Counted from the first letter of the stretch, positions 40,634 through 51,404 are shown. The stretch is DNA of 64,000 nucleotides from Streptococcus dysgalactiae subsp. dysgalactiae (GCF_900459225.1 NZ_UHFH01000003.1:1722001-1786000); one strand, 5' to 3'. The notes: a model not told the origin generated them from the sequence alone. Translations and numbers: made by a program.

Positions 40634-43534
40634 TTATTTTCTCACAATTTCTTCCATAACATAAGCTTCAATGGTATCATCAACTTTTAGGTCATTAAAG
40701 TTTTCAATCATCAAACCACCTTCTTGAGCATTACCGACTTCTTTGACATCGTCTTTGTAATGTTTCAAGCTGGTAAGTTTACCATCAAAGATAACGACAC
40801 TATCACGGATAACACGAACACTTGAATCACGTGTTACCTTACCGTTGATTACCATAAAGCCACCAATTGTTCCCACTTTAGAAACTTTGAAGGTTTCACG
40901 AATAATAGCTTCACCAAGAACTTTTTCTTGGTAAACAGGGTCAAGTTTCCCTTTCATCGCTTCTTCCACTTCTTCAATGACTTTATAAATAATACTGTGA
41001 AGACGAATTTCCACATCATCCGTATCCGCTTGTTGACGAGCTTGTGGAGTAGGACGAACATTGAAACCAATAATAACAGCATTTGACGCTTCAGCAAGGG
41101 TCACATCGGATTCGTTGATAGCACCTACAGCAGAGTGAACGACATTCACGCGAACACCTTCCACATCAATCTTCACAAGAGAGGCTGCAAGGGCCTCAAC
41201 AGAACCTTGAACGTCTGCTTTGATGATGACATTAACAGTCTTAATCTCGCCTGCTTTAAGGGTATCAAAGAGGTTATCAAGACTAACACGTTGCGTGTTT
41301 TGACGCTGTTTGAGGAGGGCACGTTTTGAACGCTCTTCACCAGCTGCACGCGCAGCTTTTTCATCAGCGTAAACAGCAAAGTGGTCACCAGCCATCGGTG
41401 TTTCATTCAAACCAGTAATAGAAACTGGTGTTGATGGTTCTGCAGATTTAACACGACGACCAAGGTCATTTACCATAGCGCGGACACGACCAAAGGTATT
41501 ACCAACAACGATTGGGTCTTGAACATGAAGAGTTCCTTGTTGAACAAGAAGCGTAGCGATAGCACCTTTACCTTTATCCAAACGTGCTTCGATAACAGTA
41601 CCAATTGCACGAACGGTTGGATCAGCCTTAAGCTCTTCCACTTCAGCGACTAAAAGAACTGTTTCTAACAACTCATCGATGTTTTTATTGAATTTAGCGG
41701 AAATTTCCACAAATTCACTGTCCCCGCCCCAAGCAGTGGAGATAATACCATATTCTGCCAATTCTGCAATGACACGTTCTGGATTAGCACCTGGTTTATC
41801 AATCTTGTTGATAGCAACAATGATTGGAACACCAGCAGCTTTTGAGTGATTGATCGCTTCAATCGTTTGTGGCATAACACCATCATCAGCAGCAACAATC
41901 AAAATCGTGATATCGGTAACTGAAGCACCACGTGCACGCATACTTGTAAAGGCCGCGTGTCCAGGAGTATCCAAGAAAGTGATTTTCTTACCAGCTTCTT
42001 CAATCTGGTAGGCACCAATATGCTGAGTGATTCCTCCAGCTTCTCCCGTTGCTACACGCGAATTACGCAAGGTATCAAGTAAGGTTGTTTTACCATGGTC
42101 AACGTGTCCCATGATGGTTACAACTGGTGCACGTTCCACAATGTTATCAGGATTGAGATAGCTTTCATCTTCAAAGAAACGTTCGATGTCCGCATCATCA
42201 ACTTCTACTTTAGCCTTAGCTTCAATACCATAATCTACCATCAATAATTCGATAGTGTCACCATCTAAAGATTGGTTTTGAGTTGCCATAACACCCATCA
42301 TGAATAATTTTTTAACAATTTCAGCAGGTTCACGTTTGATACGTTTTGCGATTTCGGCAACAGTCATGCCTTCCGTGTATTCAAATTCTTTTGGCAATTC
42401 ATGGAATTTACGCTCGGTTACTGGTTTTGGAGCAGTATTGGTATTCTTAGTGTTTTTGCCTTTTTTGGTCTTCTTGTTTTTGTTCCAGTTACTATTCTTT
42501 TGATTTCTCACTTGGTTTTGACTATTCCAACTCTTCTTATTTTTCTTTTGTCCCTCTTCTGAATGATGATCCATGTCACGATTCTTTTCAGGACGGGTCT
42601 GTTTTTTACGGCGGTTATCTGATGGCTTTGTGACAGCTCCTACTGGAGCAGCCATTGCAACCACAGGTTCAGCAGTTTTCGCCGACGCCTCGCGACGATT
42701 ATTTTCTTCAGCCTGTGCTTGAAGAGCTGCTTCCTTAGCTTCTTGTCTGGCAACTTGAGCTAAGCGTTTAGCCTCTTCTTGTTCGCGGAAGCGGGATTCG
42801 CTCTGGCGAGAATATTCTGCATTCTGCTCAGCCTTTAAGGCAGCTGCACGGGCTTTAAAATCAATTCTAGGTCCACTTGGTTGAGCCTGTTCTTGACGTC
42901 TGTTATCAGCAAAGCGATCATTTTGACGATTCCCATTTGTAAAGGAACGGTTACGGTCACGATTGCCAGTTTGCTGACGGTTATCGTTGCGATTGCTTCC
43001 ATTTGATGGTCTCTGATCAAATCGTCTATCTTTTGAGTGACCTTGCGAGCGATGACCTCTGCGGTCTTGATCACGACTACCTCGATTAGCCTGACGGGAA
43101 TCACCACGGCGGTCTTCGGAACGATTTGTGCCTCCTGCTTGCCGACGCGCAGCTTGTTCTTTCGCCCGCGCTTCTCTCTCCGCTTTAAAATTACGGCTTT
43201 TTGGTTTAGTAACCGCAGGTTTTTCGGCTACCTCAGTCACTGCCTGCTTTTGTGTTGCTGCTACTGATTGGGCAATGTCTTTAGGCTTTTCTGATTGAGA
43301 AGGATCAGACGCGTTAATCGTTGCAGGTTTGACAAGCTTTGTAATGGATTGAGATGTCTTTGCGATAGGTTTAGAGGCTTTTGAAAAACTTGAGACAATC
43401 TTTTTAGCATCCGCTTCTTCGACACTTGAGGCATGACTTTTTACGTCCAACCCTAAAGATTTGGCCTGTTCTACCACTTCTTTACTACTTTTACCAATTT
43501 CCTTGGCAATTTCATGTAATCTTTTCTTTGACAA
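40634..43534 (-). CDS. infB: translation initiation factor IF-2
   Basis: The 966-residue GTPase recruits fMet-tRNA to the 30S subunit. The N-terminal 370 residues are low-complexity and rich in Arg, Asn, Gln, Lys and Ala, typical of long streptococcal IF-2. The G domain shows [20 protein letters not shown] and NKID; C-terminal domains follow. The start codon is TTG at 43534 after AGGAGG. It lies 19 bases after ylxQ. Confidence 0.96.
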   Translation of the reverse strand: MSKKRLHEIAKEIGKSSKEVVEQAKSLGLDVKSHASSVEEADAKKIVSSFSKASKPIAKTSQSITKLVKPATINASDPSQSEKPKDIAQSVAATQKQAVTEVAEKPAVTKPKSRNFKAEREARAKEQAARRQAGGTNRSEDRRGDSRQANRGSRDQDRRGHRSQGHSKDRRFDQRPSNGSNRNDNRQQTGNRDRNRSFTNGNRQNDRFADNRRQEQAQPSGPRIDFKARAAALKAEQNAEYSRQSESRFREQEEAKRLAQVARQEAKEAALQAQAEENNRREASAKTAEPVVAMAAPVGAVTKPSDNRRKKQTRPEKNRDMDHHSEEGQKKNKKSWNSQNQVRNQKNSNWNKNKKTKKGKNTKNTNTAPKPVTERKFHELPKEFEYTEGMTVAEIAKRIKREPAEIVKKLFMMGVMATQNQSLDGDTIELLMVDYGIEAKAKVEVDDADIERFFEDESYLNPDNIVERAPVVTIMGHVDHGKTTLLDTLRNSRVATGEAGGITQHIGAYQIEEAGKKITFLDTPGHAAFTSMRARGASVTDITILIVAADDGVMPQTIEAINHSKAAGVPIIVAINKIDKPGANPERVIAELAEYGIISTAWGGDSEFVEISAKFNKNIDELLETVLLVAEVEELKADPTVRAIGTVIEARLDKGKGAIATLLVQQGTLHVQDPIVVGNTFGRVRAMVNDLGRRVKSAEPSTPVSITGLNETPMAGDHFAVYADEKAARAAGEERSKRALLKQRQNTQRVSLDNLFDTLKAGEIKTVNVIIKADVQGSVEALAASLVKIDVEGVRVNVVHSAVGAINESDVTLAEASNAVIIGFNVRPTPQARQQADTDDVEIRLHSIIYKVIEEVEEAMKGKLDPVYQEKVLGEAIIRETFKVSKVGTIGGFMVINGKVTRDSSVRVIRDSVVIFDGKLTSLKHYKDDVKEVGNAQEGGLMIENFNDLKVDDTIEAYVMEEIVRK

Positions 43535-43553
43535 TTTGTGTCCTCCTATTCGT

Positions 43554-43856
43554 CTATTCCATAAGAGTCCTCATTTTCTTTGAAAATCCAGCATCTGCAA
43601 TGGCAACAACCTTCCTCGGCTTACCTAATGCAGCACTTAATTCCAGTGCACTAAACACTGTGGAGACTTCTACACTATAATAATTACTTTTATCTGTTAC
43701 TTTTTTTGTCACATTGGGGCCAGCATCATTGGCTAGAAAAACCAGTGCTACTTGCTGACTTTGAATGGCTTTCACCACCAATTCTTCGCCAGAAATCACT
43801 TTTCCAGCCCTTTGAGCTAGACCAATGAGATTAGATAATCTTTCTAAATTAGTCAA
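43554..43856 (-). CDS. ylxQ: YlxQ, L7Ae-family RNA-binding protein
   Basis: The 100-residue protein has the ribosomal L7Ae/L30e fold; [28 protein letters not shown] matches the K-turn-binding region. It overlaps ylxR by eight bases in the conserved nusA-ylxR-ylxQ-infB order. The exact role is not settled. Confidence 0.9.
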   Translation of the reverse strand: MTNLERLSNLIGLAQRAGKVISGEELVVKAIQSQQVALVFLANDAGPNVTKKVTDKSNYYSVEVSTVFSALELSAALGKPRKVVAIADAGFSKKMRTLME

Positions 43857-44145
43857 GACCTAACTCTCTTCTTTTGACTTTGTGATCAACATAAGCAATC
43901 AAGTCATCGTAAAAACTTTCTGGAATGTCCATTGAAAAACTACGATTAAAAACTTGTTTTTTCTTGGCCATTAAGGCCTCTTGATTGTCTAATTTGATAT
44001 AGGCACCACGACCATTTTGTTTACCAGTTGGATCAATGAAAACTTGACCATCCTTTGTTTTGACTATCCTTAGGAGATCTCGCTTGTCAATGATTTCACC
44101 AGAAACAAGTGATTTTCGTAAAGGTATTTTTTTGACTTTAGACAT
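43849..44145 (-). CDS. ylxR: YlxR family RNA-binding protein
   Basis: The 98-residue basic protein of the YlxR/DUF448 family carries the conserved DPTGKQNGRGAYIK motif. AGAGG precedes the ATG at 44145. Family members bind RNA, and some are linked to RNase P or to transcription control; function here is inferred only from family and operon position. Confidence 0.9.
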   Translation of the reverse strand: MSKVKKIPLRKSLVSGEIIDKRDLLRIVKTKDGQVFIDPTGKQNGRGAYIKLDNQEALMAKKKQVFNRSFSMDIPESFYDDLIAYVDHKVKRRELGLD

Positions 44146-44160
44146 CAAACACCTCTTTTC

Positions 44161-45318
44161 TTATACTTCCTCGTTAGCGGCACTATCGTCAGCAACTGAT
44201 TCTTCCATCGCCATCGCTGCTTCTTTTTCAGCCTCAAGTCGGTCATAGTCACTAGCTGATTTAATATCGATACGGTAACCAGTCAAATGTGCCGCTAGGC
44301 GAACGTTTTGCCCACGACGGCCAATGGCTAATGACAATTTGCTATCTGGGACAACAACTGTCGCACGTTTAAGGTCATCATCATCAAAGAGAACCATGTC
44401 CACTTCAGCTGGTGCAATGGCGTTATAGATAAATTCTGCTGGATCATCTACCCATTGAATCACGTCAATGTTTTCTTCGACTGGAATCTCAAGACCTGTC
44501 TTAGCGTCCAAACGTTTAGGATGGAATTTGCTAATGACTTTTTTGATATTGCTTCCGCCACGTCCAACAATGGTTCCGATAGCATCAACATTCGGGTTAT
44601 GACTGCGAACAGCAACCTTCGTACGATCTCCTGCTTCACGAGAAACACTCATGATTTCAACAGTTCCATCGAATACTTCAGGAATTTCTTGCTCCATAAT
44701 CCGTTTGATAAATTCAGGATGGCTACGACTAACAAAAACGTTAACCCCTTTAGGATTATTTTCAACCTTGTAAACATAAACCTCGATACGGTCATGTGAT
44801 TTGAATGTTTCTCCTGGAATTTGATCCTGGTGTGATAATTGTGCTTCAAGTGACCCTAAGTTAACATAGATAAAACGTTGGTCAAAACGTTCAACTGTAC
44901 CTGTCATGATTTCACCTTCATGCTCTTTGTACTCGTTGAAAGTAACTTCACGCATTTGGCGACGCATTTTTTCCATAATGGTTTGTTTAGCTGATTGAGC
45001 AGCAACACGTCCAAATTCATTAACAGATTCCTCAAAACGAATCTTATCCCCTAATTCATAGGCAGAACTGATAGCAAGAGCATCTTTCAAACTAATTTCA
45101 AGACGGCTGTCAAAAACTTCTTCAACAACCTCACGAACCGTGAACACTTGAAAATCAGCGGTTTTTTCATTAAATTCAATAACACATGATTCTGCCTGAC
45201 CATAGCGACGTTTATAGGCTGACTTTAGTGATTCTGTGACTGCATCAATAATATCTGCCTTATCAATGTGTTTTTCTTCTTCCAAAATGCGGAAGGCTTC
45301 TAGCATTTCTTTGCTCAT
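44161..45318 (-). CDS. nusA: transcription termination/antitermination factor NusA
   Basis: The 385-residue RNA-polymerase-binding factor has the N-terminal domain from [17 protein letters not shown], an S1 domain ([21 protein letters not shown]) and two KH domains ([15 protein letters not shown] and [16 protein letters not shown]). The C-terminal acidic repeats of E. coli NusA are absent, as usual in Firmicutes. The start at 45318 is the conserved one; the frame upstream is not. Confidence 0.96.
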   Translation of the reverse strand: MSKEMLEAFRILEEEKHIDKADIIDAVTESLKSAYKRRYGQAESCVIEFNEKTADFQVFTVREVVEEVFDSRLEISLKDALAISSAYELGDKIRFEESVNEFGRVAAQSAKQTIMEKMRRQMREVTFNEYKEHEGEIMTGTVERFDQRFIYVNLGSLEAQLSHQDQIPGETFKSHDRIEVYVYKVENNPKGVNVFVSRSHPEFIKRIMEQEIPEVFDGTVEIMSVSREAGDRTKVAVRSHNPNVDAIGTIVGRGGSNIKKVISKFHPKRLDAKTGLEIPVEENIDVIQWVDDPAEFIYNAIAPAEVDMVLFDDDDLKRATVVVPDSKLSLAIGRRGQNVRLAAHLTGYRIDIKSASDYDRLEAEKEAAMAMEESVADDSAANEEV

Positions 45319-45460
45319 AATATTATCTACCTTGCTTATAAAGCTTGGCAAAAATCCTTTCTTAAAGTAATACATCCACGAGCCCTCAGGGCTCAGTTAG
45401 TTTCGTTCCATTTAAATCGGTTGCTAGCCATTGGGTATTCGGCTAATCTGGACTCGATAC

Positions 45461-45937
45461 CTATAGTTTAACAGCTAAACGAGCCTTAGCAACTGTTTGG
45501 TAAGGAATGTCTACAGTCTTATGGCGAGTCTTGTCAAGGTAATCAATCGTCAACGTCTCACCATCAAAAGCAAGTAAATCACCTTGAAAAACTTTAACCT
45601 TATCAATCGCTTTATAGAGGCTCACATTAACATAAGAACCTACTGCTGATTTTAAACTCTCAACAGTTTTCAAAGGACGTTCTAAGCCAGGACTCGATAC
45701 CTCTAACATATATTGATCCGGAAAAGGGTCTGGTGTAATGGTGTCTAGCAAGGGGCTAATAATATCTGTTAAATCAGAGGTGTCCTCTACCGTGATGCCG
45801 CCTTCTTTATCAACCAAAATGCTAAGGACATAGTCACTCCCCATTTTGTCATACTCAACGTCTACTAATTCATAGGGTGCCTTAATCTCAGGCGCTACCG
45901 TCTTGGTCACGATATCAATAATAGATGTGTTTGCTAT
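45461..45937 (-). CDS. rimP: ribosome maturation factor RimP, probable AUA start
   Basis: The protein has [15 protein letters not shown] start, [12 protein letters not shown] and a C-terminal SH3-like domain ending in KARLAVKL. It helps 30S maturation. The first standard start in frame is GTG at 45910, but this has no ribosome binding site and would remove about nine family-conserved N-terminal residues (IANTSIIDI). AGAGGAGG lies eight bases before an in-frame ATA at 45937, and a TAG stop closes the frame just upstream. AUA initiation gives 158 residues, matching other streptococcal RimP proteins. Confidence 0.75.
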   Translation of the reverse strand: MANTSIIDIVTKTVAPEIKAPYELVDVEYDKMGSDYVLSILVDKEGGITVEDTSDLTDIISPLLDTITPDPFPDQYMLEVSSPGLERPLKTVESLKSAVGSYVNVSLYKAIDKVKVFQGDLLAFDGETLTIDYLDKTRHKTVDIPYQTVAKARLAVKL

Positions 45938-46050
45938 TTTGATTACCTCCTCTACTTTCTAATGGTCATTAGGCCAAAGGCCTCTTCAAATTCAACTCAA
46001 TACAAAAGTGGCGAGAGACTTCTCACCACCTTTCTGTATTATTTAAAGCT

Positions 46051-46078
46051 ATTATACCACAATAAAAAAGGAATGCAA
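46051..46078 (-). promoter_or_regulatory. promoter of the rimP-nusA-infB operon
   Basis: TTGCAT (46078-46073) and TATAAT (46056-46051) are separated by 16 bases on the minus strand. The transcript leader of about 105 bases contains a hairpin, GTGGTGAGA/TCTCgCCAC, near 46009-46030. The IS element lies upstream and leaves the promoter intact. Confidence 0.7.
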
Positions 46079-46201
46079 GAAAATATGTTCCTTTCCTCAT
46101 AAGCAGGCCTTATCACGTTCAGCTTTAAGGTCTATTGTCACCTTTTAGTAGGACAGGCTGAAAAGGCAACACTTTTCTGTACAACATTTATAAAGTGTTT
46201 T

Positions 46202-46981
46202 CTAGGCAATTAATCTTTTAGTCATTGGTGTTTGGTAGTTGAGACTACCATGAATGCGGTGGTAATTCCACCAATGAACATAGTCTTTAGTCTTAAGAGC
46301 TAGTTCTTCCAGCGATTGAAAGGTTTCTTGATAAACAAATTCAATTTTGAAAGCACGATACGTACTTTCAGCTACGGCATTGTCATAAGGACAACCAGCC
46401 TGACTGAGCGAACGTGTGATTCCAAAGGCTTTCAATATTTCATCAATTAACTGATTATCAAACTCTTTGCCACGATCTGAATGGAACATCTTGACTTTGG
46501 TCAGGGCGTAAGGGATGCTTTGAATGGCTTGCTTAACGAGTTCAGCGGTCTTGTGCCAACCAAGAGACAGGCCGATGATTTCACGGTTGTATAGGTCAAT
46601 AATAAGGCAAACATAAGCCCAACGATTGCCTACACGAACATAGGTTAAGTCAGTGACTAAGGCTTGTAGTAGTCTTTCTTGCTTAAATTGCCTGTCTAAA
46701 TGGTTGGGAATAGGGGCTTCATTCTTGCCTCTGTAATGTGGTTTGAAGGTGGCTTTCTGATAAACAGAAACCAAATTGAGTCGCTTCATAATGCGTCGAA
46801 TCCGACGACGTGAAAGTGTAATACCTTCGTTATTCAAGCATATTTTGATTTTTCTGGATCCGTATCTGGACTTGCTCTTGAGGAAAATTCTTTTAATAGT
46901 TTCTTCAAACTCCGTTTCAGATACTGACTCCACGGCTTGATAGTAATAACTTGAGCGTGGCATATTCAGCCAGCGACACAT
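46202..46981 (-). CDS. IS3-family transposase OrfB (DDE integrase domain)
   Basis: The 259-residue rve-type integrase core contains the first Asp in VTDLTYVRVGNRWAYVCLIIDLYNREIIG-like region, the second in FHSDRGKEFDN and the Glu in AVAESTYRAFKIE. The frame extends upstream of the ATG to read KREIITANKDNYSISAM, so OrfB is normally produced as an OrfAB fusion by a -1 shift at an AAAAAGGG tract in the end of orfA (about 47021-47032). Confidence 0.92.
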   Translation of the reverse strand: MCRWLNMPRSSYYYQAVESVSETEFEETIKRIFLKSKSRYGSRKIKICLNNEGITLSRRRIRRIMKRLNLVSVYQKATFKPHYRGKNEAPIPNHLDRQFKQERLLQALVTDLTYVRVGNRWAYVCLIIDLYNREIIGLSLGWHKTAELVKQAIQSIPYALTKVKMFHSDRGKEFDNQLIDEILKAFGITRSLSQAGCPYDNAVAESTYRAFKIEFVYQETFQSLEELALKTKDYVHWWNYHRIHGSLNYQTPMTKRLIA

Positions 46982-47016
46982 GGCTGAAATGCTATAGTTA
47001 TCTTTATTAGCAGTGA

Positions 47017-47340
47017 TTATTTCCCTTTTTGTGCCATAATCACCGCCGCTTGCTTTAGGATATCTAATTGCATTTCGAGTTCTTTATTGCGTTTCCTGAG
47101 TTCAATCAGCTCCCGCTGTTCATCTGTCAGATTATCAACAGACTTGAATGAACCTGTTGTTTTGGCTTGTCTAACCCACTTATCGAAGGTGGAAGGGGTT
47201 AGTTCATATTCCTTGATGAGACTGCTACGCTTTCTACCAGCATTGTAAAGGTCAACAATTTGTTGCTTAAAATCATCGGTGAAGTGGCGACGTATTTTTC
47301 TAGACATATCTGTTCTCCTATTTTCTTTAGTGTAGAACAC
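47017..47340 (-). CDS. IS3-family transposase OrfA
   Basis: The 107-residue DNA-binding subunit has an HTH (RHFTDDFKQQIVDLYNAGRKRSSLIKEYELTPSTFDKWVRQ) followed by a leucine-zipper-like coiled coil (DEQRELIELRKRNKELEMQLDILKQAAVIM). The likely start is MSRKIRR at 47307 after AGGAGA. The last codons hold the slippery tract for the OrfAB frameshift. Confidence 0.92.
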   Translation of the reverse strand: MFYTKENRRTDMSRKIRRHFTDDFKQQIVDLYNAGRKRSSLIKEYELTPSTFDKWVRQAKTTGSFKSVDNLTDEQRELIELRKRNKELEMQLDILKQAAVIMAQKGK

Positions 47341-47423
47341 TTTATAAATTCTGTCTAGTTTAGTGTAACCTATTCAGGCAAACCTTATCTCTCGTCACAA
47401 CAAATCGATACCATTGCTATAAA

Positions 47424-47450
47424 AAATACCCAAGTTCCCAAGGGTATTTG
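47424..47450 (-). terminator. tRNA-Ser terminator
   Basis: AAATACCC/GGGTATTT with a short loop, followed by T residues on the minus strand, lies 58 bases after the tRNA 3' end. Confidence 0.75.
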
Positions 47451-47508
47451 TTTGATATCAAAAGATGGGCAAAAAACCTAAAACCATTGATCTATCAATG
47501 GAATAAAA

Positions 47509-47594
47509 GGAGAGGAGGGGATTCGAACCCCCGAGCCCCGTTAAGGACTACACGCTTTCCAAGCGTGCGCACTCGGCCACTATGCGACCTCTCC
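47509..47594 (-). tRNA. tRNA-Ser (anticodon GGA)
   Basis: The minus strand begins GGAGAGG and ends CCTCTCC to make the acceptor stem. The anticodon stem-loop is CACGC-TTGGAAA-GCGTG, giving anticodon GGA for UCC/UCU codons. A long variable arm (about TAGTCCTTAACGGGGCTC) is typical of class II serine tRNAs, and the T arm reads GGGGG-TTCGAAT-CCCCT. CCA is not encoded. Confidence 0.95.
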
Positions 47595-47659
47595 ATAGAT
47601 AAAGAAGTTAATGGAAACACCAACTTCTTTAGTTTATCATGTTTTACTGAAAAATACTA

Positions 47660-48295
47660 CTAGAATTTTGCTTCAACACGGTAAATCACTTGACCTTTAC
47701 TTGAAAACTTTTCTTCGTATTCGGTCATCACGTTGTCTTCAAAGTCACTCGCATGCAAGTCAAGCCAAACCTGTTTCAAAGTCATGCCGTATTGGGAGAA
47801 GCTAGCTAAACTGTATTCAAACAATCCACGATTATCTGTTTTAAAATGAATTTCCCCATTTTCAGGTAGGATACGCTTGTAAGTGTCTAAAAAGTCTTTA
47901 TAAGTCAAGCGACGTTTCTCATGCTTGGTCTTTGGCCATGGATCTGAGAAGTTCAGATACATCATGTCCACTTCACCATCCTCAAAATAATTAGTTAAAC
48001 TTGATCCATCCACTCGCAAAAGTTTGACGTTGGGTGCTTCTGAGGCTATTACCTTATCCAAGGCATAGCTTAGGACAGATAGCTGGATGTCAATGCCAAT
48101 ATAGTTAATATCAGGATTTTTCAAAGCCATTCCTGTAATGAAACCACCTTTTCCTGATCCAACCTCGATATGGATAGGATTAGCGTTTCCAAAGACGTCG
48201 TGCCAACGGCCCTTGGCATCTTCTGGATTTAAAATCACATAGTGTGGGTTATTAGCTAAGTGCTCTTCGGCACCTTTTCGTTTTCTAACTCGCAT
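47660..48295 (-). CDS. trmB: tRNA (guanine-N7-)-methyltransferase TrmB
   Basis: The 211-residue SAM-dependent enzyme makes m7G46 in tRNA. Motifs are [17 protein letters not shown] and [18 protein letters not shown]. It overlaps the ccrZ stop by one base and completes the ecsA-ecsB-ccrZ-trmB gene string. Confidence 0.95.
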   Translation of the reverse strand: MRVRKRKGAEEHLANNPHYVILNPEDAKGRWHDVFGNANPIHIEVGSGKGGFITGMALKNPDINYIGIDIQLSVLSYALDKVIASEAPNVKLLRVDGSSLTNYFEDGEVDMMYLNFSDPWPKTKHEKRRLTYKDFLDTYKRILPENGEIHFKTDNRGLFEYSLASFSQYGMTLKQVWLDLHASDFEDNVMTEYEEKFSSKGQVIYRVEAKF

Positions 48296-49086
48296 TATTT
48301 CTTTCTAAACATTTCTCTAAATTTTCGCAGGGCATAAATCTCCTGATTCACATGCTCCATATCACGCTTGTCAAAACATTTGAGGATTTGTGTCAGGTAA
48401 GAAAATTGACCATACCAAATGATTTTTTGCATGACCTTGTCATTATTTTTATAGCCATAGTAAGATAACCATTCTGCCCAGCGAGACCTTGGAATATAAT
48501 GGCTCAACAAGTAGGCAACATCATACATCCGATCAGTCAGCCGAACAGAATCCCAGTCCACCAGAAAAATCATGCCACTGGTGGTAATTACCCAGTTGCT
48601 ATGTTTGATATCTCCGTGAACAATGGTTGCTACTTCTGAACGAAATTCTGGCAAACTACGTTTAAGCTCTTTAACGATGGCTTGCAAGTAGGAATTCTGT
48701 TGAATTTGCAAAGGCGCATTTTGCTCAAAATCAACCAATAAATCATAAGGATTTTCGATTTTATAGTTAAGTTGGAGTAATTGATTAACCAGCTTTTTAG
48801 ATTTATGGAGGCGTAGCAAAATATGAACAATCTGTTTACTGTTCATGTCTTCCTTAGTTAAGGTGCGACCATCAAGCCATTCCTGGGCGCTCATCATGTC
48901 TCCATTACCCATGCGTTTGGCCCAAAGCAATTGTGGAGCAATCTGTTCTTTGGCTAAGGCAGGTAGGATAGGTGTTGTGTTTAATTTAATGAAGACACAT
49001 TCTCCATTTGGATAAGTGCCCTTATAGGCTTGGCCACTCTTTCCCCGCAAGGGAGTCAAAGCAAGATCTTGTTCTGTCGTTGTCAC
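48295..49086 (-). CDS. ccrZ: CcrZ-type phosphotransferase (cell-cycle regulator)
   Basis: The 263-residue protein of the choline/aminoglycoside-kinase superfamily has the catalytic [10 protein letters not shown] near residue 160 and the metal aspartate in [10 protein letters not shown]. In S. pneumoniae the syntenic CcrZ couples division to DnaA-driven replication initiation and phosphorylates ribose-type substrates. The gene sits beside trmB as in other streptococci, supporting orthology. Confidence 0.88.
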   Translation of the reverse strand: MTTTEQDLALTPLRGKSGQAYKGTYPNGECVFIKLNTTPILPALAKEQIAPQLLWAKRMGNGDMMSAQEWLDGRTLTKEDMNSKQIVHILLRLHKSKKLVNQLLQLNYKIENPYDLLVDFEQNAPLQIQQNSYLQAIVKELKRSLPEFRSEVATIVHGDIKHSNWVITTSGMIFLVDWDSVRLTDRMYDVAYLLSHYIPRSRWAEWLSYYGYKNNDKVMQKIIWYGQFSYLTQILKCFDKRDMEHVNQEIYALRKFREMFRKK

Positions 49087-49150
49087 CTTATCACCCCTCC
49101 TTTTCTATCTTTTCTAATCGTTTATTCCTATTTTACTTGTTTTAGACTAC

Positions 49151-50185
49151 TTAGTCAATTATCTTCTTCAACTTATAAGGGAGATAGAAAAGTGTAATGA
49201 CTCCCATGACCACTACTAAAATAAGGGCTTTTTCTAAAGAATGGCAGAGCAAGAGGTTGATAACTAATATCAGACAACTTAATCCTCTCAAAAAAGTCAA
49301 TAGATTCGCCCGCTTCCCTTGATGTTTCTCTGGATAAAGACTAGTCATGTAGTGGTAATCGTAATGGTAGTAAAGAGACAACAATTGAAAAAGAATCAAA
49401 TAATTAAAGACCAGGGCTAAAGCCACTGATAGGTAAGTGTTAGAAATAAACAGCAAGGCTAGGGAACTCAATAATAATAAGCGTAAAAAGAGTCCTAAAT
49501 AGTCTGAACTTCGTAAAAAAGCTTTTAAATAGAGCGTTAGCCAGAGGTGCTTACTATTTTCTTTTACCAATTTTAGAAGAGGATTTAAATAAGATCTTTT
49601 CTTAACCTTTGTGGAAATTCCCTTAACATTTGTGAAAAGAGAATAAAACTTTAAGATAGCCTGTTTACGATTACTCTCAAAAGCAATGACTTTTTCCCAA
49701 TCCAGTCCATCTTTCTTTAAAAATTGTCTTACTTTATACCCCAAAAGGAGTCGTTTAAGAGCTAGTAATCCCAAAAGTAAAAGAGCAAAAGTAACTAGGG
49801 AGAAGCCTAGGCGATTGAAGATCGGATATAAAAAGATGAGGATAGCTGTCTGTAAACAGCCCCAAATCACAAGAGCAGAGCGCTCAGCTTGTTTAATATG
49901 AGCAACCACAGCTTCTTCTTTCGGAAGTAGAAAATGGTGATCAGGCTCTTCTAAATAAGTTGCCACCGAGCCCAAGTGAAGCAATAACAGCATCCCCACC
50001 ATGAGAAAGAGCCATATCGGCCAATGATTACTAGGAAAATGCTTCAATAACTGGCTGTATTGCACCAAGCAAAAACCAAGCAAAAACATCAGGACCAAGA
50101 CAAAATGGTCATTAAAGACATAGCGCAGGTATTTGCTCTGTTGTTTTTGAAAGTCTTGACGGCGTTTCAGAAATAATGCTTTCAT
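49151..50185 (-). CDS. ecsB: ABC transporter permease EcsB
   Basis: The 344-residue EcsB-family membrane protein has about six to eight hydrophobic segments and begins MKALFLKRRQDFQKQQSKYLRYVFNDHFVLV, typical of EcsB. It follows ecsA by two bases. The EcsAB exporter affects secretion and intramembrane protease activity in related bacteria and has been tied to peptide export. It forms an operon with ecsA upstream. Confidence 0.9.
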   Translation of the reverse strand: MKALFLKRRQDFQKQQSKYLRYVFNDHFVLVLMFLLGFCLVQYSQLLKHFPSNHWPIWLFLMVGMLLLLHLGSVATYLEEPDHHFLLPKEEAVVAHIKQAERSALVIWGCLQTAILIFLYPIFNRLGFSLVTFALLLLGLLALKRLLLGYKVRQFLKKDGLDWEKVIAFESNRKQAILKFYSLFTNVKGISTKVKKRSYLNPLLKLVKENSKHLWLTLYLKAFLRSSDYLGLFLRLLLLSSLALLFISNTYLSVALALVFNYLILFQLLSLYYHYDYHYMTSLYPEKHQGKRANLLTFLRGLSCLILVINLLLCHSLEKALILVVVMGVITLFYLPYKLKKIID

Positions 50186-50187
50186 GC

Positions 50188-50913
50188 TTAGCCCTCTTTT
50201 GTCAATGCCAGGTAAATATCGTTAAGGCTAGCAGAAGCATCACCAAAGGCATCCTGCAAGTCAGCAAGCGTCCCCTGAGCCCGTACTTGACCATGGTGCA
50301 GAATGACAAAACGATCACACATTTTTTCAGCAGAGTCAAGCACATGAGTACTCATTAAAATCGATTTGCCTTTGGCTTTTTCAACCTCCAAAGTCTGAAT
50401 CAAGTCTGAGATAGCCAACGGGTCTAATCCTAAAAATGGCTCGTCAAGGATAAACAGACTTGGATCAATCACAAAAGCACAGATAATCATGACTTTTTGC
50501 TTCATGCCTTTTGAAAAGTGAACAGGAAACCAATCTAATTTATCAGCTAAGCGAAACATCTTTAAAAACGGTTCTGCTCGTTTCTGTGCCAATTCCACAT
50601 CAATATCATAGGCCATAGCTACAGTATTAATATGCTCTGCCAAAGTTAATTCTTCATAGAGGCTAGGTGTCTCTGGGATAAATCCAATTTTCTTACGATA
50701 GGCAGCTGGATCTACAGCCAAGGTTAGTCCATCAATCGAGATTTCTCCCTGATAAGGTTTTAAAAAACCAATAATTTCATTGATGGTTGTTGATTTTCCA
50801 GCTCCATTTAGGCCTATCAACCCAACTAATTCACCATTGCCAACAGAAAATGAGACCTCTTTTAAAACGGGAATATTGAGGTAACCCCCCGTTAGATTTT
50901 CAATGTTTAACAT
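50188..50913 (-). CDS. ecsA: ABC transporter ATP-binding protein EcsA
   Basis: The 241-residue ATPase has Walker A GLNGAGKSTT, signature FSKGMKQK, Walker B LFILDEPFLGLD and the switch histidine in MSTHVLDSA. It starts MLNIENLTGGYLN. It is divergent to hit, with a 71-base shared promoter region, and pairs with EcsB. Confidence 0.93.
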   Translation of the reverse strand: MLNIENLTGGYLNIPVLKEVSFSVGNGELVGLIGLNGAGKSTTINEIIGFLKPYQGEISIDGLTLAVDPAAYRKKIGFIPETPSLYEELTLAEHINTVAMAYDIDVELAQKRAEPFLKMFRLADKLDWFPVHFSKGMKQKVMIICAFVIDPSLFILDEPFLGLDPLAISDLIQTLEVEKAKGKSILMSTHVLDSAEKMCDRFVILHHGQVRAQGTLADLQDAFGDASASLNDIYLALTKEG

Positions 50914-50984
50914 ATAAATTCTTTCTAGTTTTTGATATACTTATAGTACATTATAACAAATTCAACTAGAGAAGGTGATATAAA

Positions 50985-51404
50985 ATGGAAAATTGTATTT
51001 TTTGTAGCATCGTTCAAGGAGATATTCCTTCATCCAAAGTTTACGAAGATGAGCAGGTCCTTGCCTTCTTAGATATTTCACAAACCACATCTGGTCACAC
51101 CTTGGTTATTCCTAAAAAACATGTCCGAAATATGCTAGATATGGATGATGAAACGGCGAGTCAAACTTTCGCACGCATTCCTAAAATTGCTCGCGCTGTC
51201 CAAAAAGCAACCGGTACTCCTGCCATGAATATCATTAACAATAATGAACCTCTTGCAGGGCAAACGGTGTTTCATGCTCATGTCCACTTAGTTCCTCGTT
51301 ATCATGAAGAAGATGGTATCTCAATCCAGTACACTACTCATGAACCTGATTTCCCAGCTTTGGCAAAATTAGCAGAGCAAATTAGCCAGGAGGTGACATC
51401 ATGA
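50985..51404 (+). CDS. hit: HIT-family nucleotide hydrolase
   Basis: The 139-residue histidine-triad protein has CIFCSIV zinc-ligand cysteines at residues 4 and 7 and the triad HAHVHLVPR. It acts on nucleotide-phosphoramidate or dinucleotide substrates. AGAAGG precedes the ATG. It overlaps the next gene by four bases (ATGA) and is conserved beside ecsA in Firmicutes. Confidence 0.93.
   Translation: MENCIFCSIVQGDIPSSKVYEDEQVLAFLDISQTTSGHTLVIPKKHVRNMLDMDDETASQTFARIPKIARAVQKATGTPAMNIINNNEPLAGQTVFHAHVHLVPRYHEEDGISIQYTTHEPDFPALAKLAEQISQEVTS

Larger units (their letters stand above)
46178..47357 (-). mobile_element. IS3-family insertion sequence (IS150-type group)
   Basis: The element of about 1.18 kb has imperfect terminal inverted repeats sharing ATTTATAAAGTGTT at both ends (left end TGTACAAC..., right end inward TAGACAGA...), flanking two overlapping transposase frames. 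No target duplication is evident. Both frames are open and the frameshift signal is intact, so it may be active. It sits between the rimP promoter and tRNA-Ser. It resembles IS861-like elements of streptococci by memory of the protein only. Confidence 0.85.

Noticed and set aside
45461..45910. GTG start for rimP
   Set aside because: No ribosome binding site, and it would cut off conserved N-terminal residues; the AUA start fits better.
47448..47663. Open frame of 71 codons across the tRNA-Ser region (plus strand)
   Set aside because: It runs antisense through the tRNA, lacks a ribosome binding site and is a common annotation artefact.
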